Origin: Candidatus Obscuribacterales bacterium
Lineage (GTDB): Bacteria > Cyanobacteriota > Vampirovibrionia > Obscuribacterales > Obscuribacteraceae
Direction of reading: 5' to 3'
Assembly (NCBI GenBank): GCA_021732085.1
Contig: JAKFVQ010000002.1
Span: 81,352 to 145,351 of the forward strand
DNA length: 64,000 nucleotides
A program made the translations under genes and the position numbers. A model generated the notes under the pieces. It worked only from the letters and a program-made list of their open reading frames with translations, was not told the origin of the DNA and ran no database searches. Positions 43,701 through 52,700 of this stretch are shown one piece after another. Within the stretch, counting starts at the first letter, position 1, and each line of letters begins with the position of its first letter.

Positions 43701-46700
43701 TTGGAACTATCCACACCGATGCTGCCGGCAGAGGCAGTCAGGTTGGCCGTAGTGACAGTTAGACGCGTCGCAGATCCATCCTGAAGAATCGACCTGCCAG
43801 CCGTAATGTTCGCAGTTCCCTTCGTATCTGTGATCTTAAATGAGCCTGGGTTTGAACCTAAGACTATGTCAGATCCAGCGTTGCTGGATGCCATTGTTAT
43901 GGTGCCGCCTGTAGTGGTGCCATCTGCATTCAAATTAATAGAGTTGACAGAGCCAGAAGTACTCAAGGTAGATCCCTTGATGGTGATGTTGCCACTGGTG
44001 GCTAGAGCGACTGTGCTGCTCGTGTTGATACCGCCAGCAGCTCCATTGAGACCGGTGAGGGTGACGCTTCCCGGTACAGCTCCGGTCGTGGCATCGATCG
44101 TGACATTAGAGCCACCTGTGCCTGCCGTATTTCTCGCACTGATGAAGTGTCCTGAGTTCTGAAATACGATGGATCCTGTAAGAGCTCCCGTTCCATCGGC
44201 CTTAATGTCAATTGTGTTGGAGGTAGAAGTAGCACCGGTACCATTGGCACTAAGATTGCCATCGATAGTTATAAGTCCACTAGACTGCGAATTGATCTCA
44301 ATTTTTCCAGCCGACTTTAAGGCAAAGCTGGAACTCGTATCTATATCTCCAAGAAGCTGTATGAATCCCGCGCCTGTGACGCCGGTCAGCTTGAGGCTTA
44401 CATCACCACCGGCGCCCGTGGCCGAAGACGTATTGATGCCGCGAGCTACAATGCTTCCGCCTGAGTTCCGCGATGCCAAACTAACATTTCTTCCATCGGC
44501 GGTTAGGTTGCCGTTGACGGTTACATTCTGCTGTCCATCAACCGTGAGGCTAGCACCGTTAGCAATAATGTTCTTCGAAGTCGAAGCTGCCAGGTTAACA
44601 GAGCCTTGAGTGGACGCGTAATTAGTGTTTGAAAGGATTAACTTGGCGCCAGCTCCCGAGGCATCAAGTCGCAGGTCGCCACTATTGCTGATACCAGCAC
44701 CAGCTGCGTTGACAGTAAGGTCGCCCCCACTCACCAATACATCATAAGTAGAACTCCCAGAGCCAGCTGAGTTCACCCCAACTATTTGTAGATTGCCGGT
44801 GGTTTGTTGGATGTAAACATGCTTGGTAGTACCACCAGCCTTTGCCGTAAGTTGGTCAGTTTGTACTGTCAGTCGTGTACTGCCGCCCAGGTCGCCGATC
44901 TGTCCATTAACCGTACTCAAATTAACGAAACCAGCGCCAGCATTATTTGAAATCAGAGTGCCGGTGCCTTGAATAGCGCCGCCACCAGCAAGAGTGCCGA
45001 TGGTGATACCACCTGTGTTGGCCGTCAGGTTGGCATTAACGGCAACACTACCATTTGACTGAATATTGATGCTTTGAGCGCCAGCTGTCGACGCAACCGG
45101 ACGGCTGATGGTGACACCGCCAGTGCCCGCATTGATAGCGACAGCTCCGCCGAAGTCAAGATTTCTAGTGCCGCCAACCGTCACTGATCCACTACCGCCT
45201 GTGCCACCAGTGCTGGCGAGCGTATAAGTGCCAGTGCCAGTGAAAGTCGTGTTACCAGCCCCTGTTCCATTCACAGCAAGGTTGGTATTGATTGGATTGA
45301 TATTTACGTTCTTATTACCCGTCACGGTAATTGTTTGCGTTCCTGAGAAATTGACGGTGTCGGCTGCGAATGCAAGATTGGTACCGCTTGTGTATGTACC
45401 GCCTCCGCTAACAGTAAGTTGAGAAGTTGCTGCATTGTTCTGGACTGTTATGCCTGTTAAACCTGAAATCGCTCCACCGTTGCTTACATTGAAGGAATTG
45501 ATCGTAACGGCACCAGCGTTGCTGGTCACGGTCCCGGTTGAGACAACATTAACGGCAGACGATGCGGCTGCGTTTGCTGTGAGGTTTACAGCAGCGTTAG
45601 CAGTCACAGTTTTGACGCTAAGTGTAGTGCCAGTGGTGTTGCCCAGGTTAGCTGTGAAGGTACTTCCCACACCAGTGGCTGTCGTGGATACGAGGTTCGC
45701 GTTCAAGACACCTGTACCGTTGCCGGTAAGCGCAATGCTGTTAGTGCCGACAGAATCGATCGTGAACGTGTTCTGAACAGCACCGGCGCCGACGGCGGTG
45801 ACAGTTCCTTGCAGAGATATGTTAATGGCGCCCGTGCCGGTCTTATCGGCAACTGTGATGGCACCTGCTGTCGAGTTTGTGGAGTTAGAATTTACTGAGC
45901 CACTGACAAAGTTAATGCCACCAGCTCCTAAAGTTAACGGTGAAGCCAGGTTTCCGAAGTTAAGTTTGATATCTCCGCCAGTTGCACCACCACCAGTGCC
46001 CGTGGCCTTGGAGATGACGTTGCCAGATATTTGCAAATTGCTGGCGGTGAGTGTTATCGCACCACCTGAGGCTCCGGCAGCGGTAGCCGATGAAGTGATA
46101 TTACCAGCTGCCAAATCCCCGCCAGCAGTCATGTCGATCACACCGCCGGCTGCAGCACCGCTAGAATTTACCGAACTGGTGCCCAAGTTCATTAGATTGC
46201 CAGCAGTTAAGCGAATAGCATTTCCAGAACTGGTGAAACTATAGTTGCCTGCTGTGGTCAAATCACCTACAGAATTGATTACGAGTTCCTTGCCAGCAGC
46301 AGTCGTCACACTGTTAGTTCCAGAGGTGAGGCCTATGTTGCCGCTTCCAGTCGTTTGTAGTGCAGGTACAGCTGCCGAGTCAGCAAAAGCTACGGTGATT
46401 GCACCTGCAGAGTTGACATTGAGGTTGCCGCCCGCGCTCAGAACACGACCATTTATGGTGATACCGCCTGCGGTTGTCTGAAGGTCGACACCTACGCCCT
46501 GGATGGATGGATTCCCGGTACCGGTACTGATAGCCTGAGCTGATTTTAGTGTGAAGGAACCTGTCGCGCTTGAGTTACCGAGCGCTAGTGTGCCACTGGT
46601 ATTCTTAGCGTTGACGTTTGCCAAGCCACCATTGGCGATTACTGTAAGGTTGTCTGTGGAGACCTGGATCGCAGCCGCGCCAGAGCCAACATTCTTGCCT

Positions 46701-49700
46701 GAAGTCAAGCTGACTGTACCTGCAGTGATATTCGAGGTCGCAGCGACGTTTGCTATGTCACCACCGACGTTCACTGTAACGGTCTTGGTATTACCAACAT
46801 TGATTGTTCCAAGATTATTAAAAGCAGCTGTGTTAGTGGCTGTCTGAGTATTGATAGTGAGGTTATAAGCTGTGGTCGGAGCCAGGTTGAATCCCGAGGC
46901 TACAGTCACAGCCCCTGTCATCGTCGAGGTATCGCCGACCGTCACAGTGTGGGCTTGTACGTTTTGCAAGCCTGTCAAATAAGTGGTTGAAGGAGTCGCC
47001 GTGTTGGGTCCAATTTCGACACTGTTTGAAGTCGTTTTCGATAGAATCAAGACGTTGCCACCGACAGCCGTGCCGGCATTAATTCCATTGGCTCCTGCAA
47101 CATCAAGCCCATCGGTGGTCAGGTTGATAGCTGCATTCGTCGATGAAATTGACTTGCCATTATTTACCGTCAGAGTTCCACCTGCAGCTGTGCTGATGGT
47201 GACGCCAGCCGGACCGACTACATTGTTGTTGACAATGACACTACCACTGTCGGCTAACGCCACGGTGCCACCGGTCCCAGCAGTAGCACCAAAGTTTAAG
47301 GTGCCCGCGTTCAAATTGGCCAGGTTGATGCTTTGGCTATTGGCTGACGCAGTCGCTGTTAAATTAGTCGTGTTTGTTCTAAAAGCTGTAGCATTACCGA
47401 TGGAGCCGGTACCGGAGACAAGCACAATATTACCTGCGGTGAACGTTGCCGTACCTGAGTTGGTTAATGAACCGCCAACACTAACGGTTGCATTGTTTGC
47501 GCCTACATTGATAGTTCCGTTATTAACAAACGTGCCAGCCTGAGTTAAATTGCTCGCAATAATCAAATTACCGGAAGGGTTAAGAGTTCCCCCAGTATTG
47601 ACAGAAATGTTTCCTTTATACGAATTGGCTCCACCAAACCCGGTAAAGTTGGTGTTATTACCCAACTGGAGAGTTTGGGCAGAGAAGTCGCCAAACGAGC
47701 CATTTGCAATATTCAGATTTGCAGCACCGTCATTTACCGCAATGCTACCATTGGCGGTTGAAGGCAATAGGAATATGGTTCCATTGGTAGCCTGGATGTC
47801 GGCGACTGAAGCATTAGATAGGTTGAGCCCGTCGGCGATAAGACTTACATTACCGTTGGTTGAAGAAATGACATTCGTAGCGCCGGAATTCGCGACGGTT
47901 ATGCCAGTCGTCGCAGCCGTAGCGACTTGGACGGCGCCATCAGAAACGATGCCGTCTTGTGTATAGATACCGAGAGTCAATGAATTGACCGTTAGACCAC
48001 CGGCTGTGTTCGCTAGATTGATTAGGGCTCCACCAGCTGAAGTGCGTGCCGTGACAGTAGCACCGGCAGTACCGAGAGTAACAGCGTTTGTGTTATCTCC
48101 TATTCCTGACTTTGCTGTCAGTAAAACATTCTGTGACTGCAGTTGTCCTGTGCCTGCAACTGAGGAAATGATACTTCCTTGCGAACCGTCAAGAACGATT
48201 CCAGCGGTTCCTGTTTTTACTGCTAAGCCAGCACTGCTAAGAGTGATACCACTCTTACCTAAAATGGTAATCGCTCCATTCGAACTAATCGTGCCGTTAA
48301 TTTGGCTAGCACCATTAGAGCCGGGGTTGAGCTTCAAGGCCGATGCGGAATTATCCGTGAGAGCGATTGTACCGGCTACACCAGTACCCGTTGTTGTGTT
48401 ATCGATTGCACCATTCACTTGTATGTAATCTACGGTCGAAGACACTTGAACTACTCCGCCCGAGTTTGCACCACCAACTCCTTTAGCTGTGATTGAGCCG
48501 AGTACAGAGGATCCACCGCCACCTCCCGAAGTTATCTGAACACTGCCACCGCCTGCGCCCGCCTGAGCGCTAGTGTTGATGTTGCCACCAACGGAAACAG
48601 CTCCGCTTGCAGACTGGACCTGAACTAGGTTGCCCGCCCCACCAGTCGTCCCGCCTTGCGCCGTAATGGAGCCACCAGTCGTGACTCCCGTAGTGCCTGT
48701 CAACTGTACCTTGCCAGCTTGTCCAGTACCGGTCCCTCCGCTGGTCGTGATCGTACCTGTCACGCTGACGGTGGTCGTCGCCGACATAAGAATATTGCCG
48801 CCAGCTGTGGTGGTCGCGGCAGTAGTCACTGGTCCCGTGACTGACACACTGCCATTGTTAGCCGTGATACTAAGAGCACCGCCAATAGTGGCACCCTTTG
48901 TGGACACGCTACCTGTTGTCACAGAAACGCTAGCTGACTGTGCAGAATCCAGAGTTAAGCTATTACCTAAAGTATCAATGCCTGCGTCAGCTGTTACACT
49001 AATGTTACTGGTAGCTGCGGACCCGCCAGTAATGGTCTTGATCGTAATTCCGCTAGTTGTGACGACCTGAGAGCCGGACAGGGACGTAATATCAATTTTG
49101 CCGCCGTTGACATTGCTTTGGAGCACAACGCCTTTTCCCGTGATACTTACATAACCCTTCTCTTCAGTCAGGTTGGTTGCCCCAATCTGACCGATGGTGG
49201 CACCTGCACCGGTGGCAGAAATTGTGAGATTGTTCACACCCTCATTAATTTGCTGTCCGCCCGAAGAGAACGAGCCAGTAGCAGATGATGTGTTCAAAGA
49301 CAAATTGAAAGCGCCCAGGGCACTGCCGGCAGTCGTAGTTCCTGCGCCACCAGCAAGATTGATAGTCGCATTAGTGGACATGGCACCCGTGTAGACGTTA
49401 CCGCGCGTACTATCAGTAGCCCCTATTTGCAAGTTTTGAGCTCTAATTTTTGTAAGATCCACAAAAGTGTTCGCGACCACAGCATTGCCTGCAGTTATTG
49501 GCGAAACGATGACGCTGCCGGTGCTGCCACCATCTATGGCCGCCGTACCGGCTCCCACGCCTGCAGTGTTAATCGTGTTGGCGTTCAACCACATAGAACC
49601 GTTAGTACCAGTTAGCGAGAGACGAGTTGCGTTGCTGCTTATCACTAAAGAGCCACCACTAGCAACGTCAACCCGCATACTTCCGCCAGACGAAATTCCG

Positions 49701-52700
49701 GAGATGGAACCGATCGACCCAAGATTCTGAGTACTTGTGGTCAGATTGACGCCACCGATCTGACTCAGATACACGTCGTTGCCAGCTGCAGTGCCAGACG
49801 AGGACGCCGCTATAGTGGTAGCTCCACCCGTGAGAGTGATAGGCACGGCCCCCGTGATCGAGCCAATACCAGTGGTGGCTTTCAACTCGACGACGGGCGA
49901 AGAGATAGCTCCCTGCCCAGCAGCCGAAGCAGTCAGATTACCACCACCCGCATCGATCCCAACACTAGCGTCAGCAGTCACCGCGGTGGCAGCTCCAGCT
50001 AGTCGAACGCCCGAAGTGCCGTTGTTCGTAATGAGAACTGTACCCGTACTCGGTGTCGTGGTGCTGGCAGCAGAAACAATCCCAGTTATGTTATTAGCTG
50101 TGGCGGACCCTGTATTTATGCCGAGTACGGTTGAATTATTCCGCACCGTTATTGCAATAGCCCCGGCACCATTGGTTGGCGTTGTTGGTGAGATTAAATC
50201 GGCGGTTACATTACCGTTAACTTGAATTGTGTTACTACCGCCCGCACCATTTGCCGACAGGGTTATATTGCCTGCGGTTGTTCCCGCGATCTGACCACGC
50301 GAAGAGTTTGCGTTGACGCTCCCCTGGATAAGAATTGTTCCATTTGAAAATTGGTCTGTGTTGACGATTATGTCGCCACCCTGTGCACTGTTGGCAGCAG
50401 CTTGAAAGCCGTTTGCTGATATCGCTCCGCCTACTGTTATTGAAGCCGAATTCGCACTAGCTGCAGTGTACTGGATGGTGACGTTCCCTCCGGCGTTCGC
50501 AGCGGCGAAGCCGGAGGTGTCTATAGCACCAGTTGTGATGAAGGATCCATTTGCGGTTGCCGCGCTCTCAATAAGGACGTTGTTATTCTTAGCGGTGTTG
50601 CCTCCGGCGTTATTTCTGTTGGTTATTGTCCCTGTGGTGATATTCCCAGTAGCGCCCGACTGGGTTAGGGTTATAGCACTAACGCTATCAGTACTGTTCA
50701 AGGTACCAAGTACTATGTTGCCACCGACTGTGGAAACCGTCAGCGCGGTTCCAGATTGCAAGTTTTTGCCACCAATAAACCCACCGCTACCCAGATTTTG
50801 CAACGAAATGGCGCCAGTGGAGGACGTCGTGATGTTCGATCCCAATGTAACGACACCACCATTTGCCTGCCTGTAGGTCAGGTTCTGAATATTTCCTGAA
50901 GTGCCTAAATAGTTCAGCGCGGTCGCACCGTTGAATGTGTTATCAATGATCGCATTTGATGTTGTGGAAGCTGTAGTCATTGAAATAGAAGCAGCTTTCA
51001 CAGTAAGTGGCGTCCCGGCAACTCCGATGGATCCAGTGCCGGAGATCAGCGATACGCCAGCATCGCCCTGGACGATGCCACCGCCAGCCGTCTGCGCAGT
51101 TATGTTGCCAGCAGAACTGGCACCGGTGTCCAATGTGACATTACCAGTGGAGTTGATAGCGGTCACACCAGCAGCACCGCGGACCTGAATACCGCCAGTA
51201 GCTGCATTACCTGCGAATACTTGCACACTGCCGGTACCTGCGGCCCCCGTAGCAGTGAGAGCCCCCTGTATGTTTTGGGCTCCTGTTGCACCGCTGTTGA
51301 TGAGCAAATCTGTGTTATTGGCACTTCTAAGAATAATGCTTCCTGCATTACCGCCACTAAACCCATTGGCCTGGATATTGCCTCTAACTTCCAATGTTGC
51401 CGATTTTGAAGTGGCATCCGTATTGCCAAGGTCGACGGCGCCCCCTTTGAACGTACCACCGGCTGCATTCGCCGTTACATCACCCCGGATGCTCACGTCA
51501 GCATCCTTGCCTGATGAGTTGACGGTGATATTTCCACCTATACCGGCTCCACTAAGATTACTGTTGAGCGCCCCGGTAGTTATATTTCCACCGGACAAAA
51601 TTGAGATGTCACCATCAGCCGTAATCGTACCCAGAGACAATGCACCAGCCTGAGTAGCTCCGACGGTGAAAGGAACAGCCACGTTAGGCGTGCCGTTTGT
51701 GACACTGGAAGCAGCAAGGACAGGAGTGGCTTCGCGAATAGTCACGTTTCCGCCGCCGGTCTTGCCTGCTTGCGCATTCATAGAACCCGTATGCGTCAGC
51801 TGCAGCCTGGCAATTATTGTGATATTTCCTCCATTAAGCCCACCGCCTCCATTAGCATTCATTGTCACATTGGACAAATTAGATTCAAAACCAGCATTTG
51901 AACCTGCTGATACTATGAAAATATTTCCGCCGGCTTGGTCTGCCTGACTGTTCGCTGTAAGCACAGAGTTTGTGATGAAAACACCGCCATTACCAGCACC
52001 TGAACCAGTTAGGTTAACTGTGGTAACCTTGTTGTCGGAACCACCAGCGGGATTACTATCAACATCGGCAAAGATGTAGAGATTGCCTGGTTGAGCTGCG
52101 GTATTGCCGTTGACAGTAATATTAGCGCCGTTAATGATCACGCTGTCTTCGGCAATGAAGGCAGCGTTTCCCGATGTTGTAATGCTAGCTCCTATGTTCA
52201 AATCCCCGTCATTGACCCACCATGTTGGGTCACCAGTCAGATAGGACTCGCCAAGCGTGAGACCACCAGATGAGACGTAGGTGTGTGCAGTACTACCAAA
52301 TTGGCTTAGGGCTCCAGACAAAGAGTCTACGTTCACTCGGATATCTCTTCCGTAGTTAGTAATCTTGTTTGCAGACCAAGAACCACCCTTCAATTCGACA
52401 TTGCCGGCTTGATAGGATAAAAAATCCAAATCTAGATTGTGTCCTATGTTGATAGCATTGAGAGCCTGCATCACGCCAGCTGTGTTATCAATGATAGTGT
52501 TTGTGGCAGGATCTAAAGTCGCAATATTCAACGTATCCATGGCGCGCATGATGCCGGAATTGAAGATGTTCCCGGAGCCGCTAAGTATATTGATATTCTG
52601 CGCAGCGAAGGTCGCCGTGGTAGCGGATGTGGTGGCATTCGTAAGCGTGCCACCAACGTTGATGTTCAGCGTACCAGGCGTGGTGATCGTGCCATTGTTC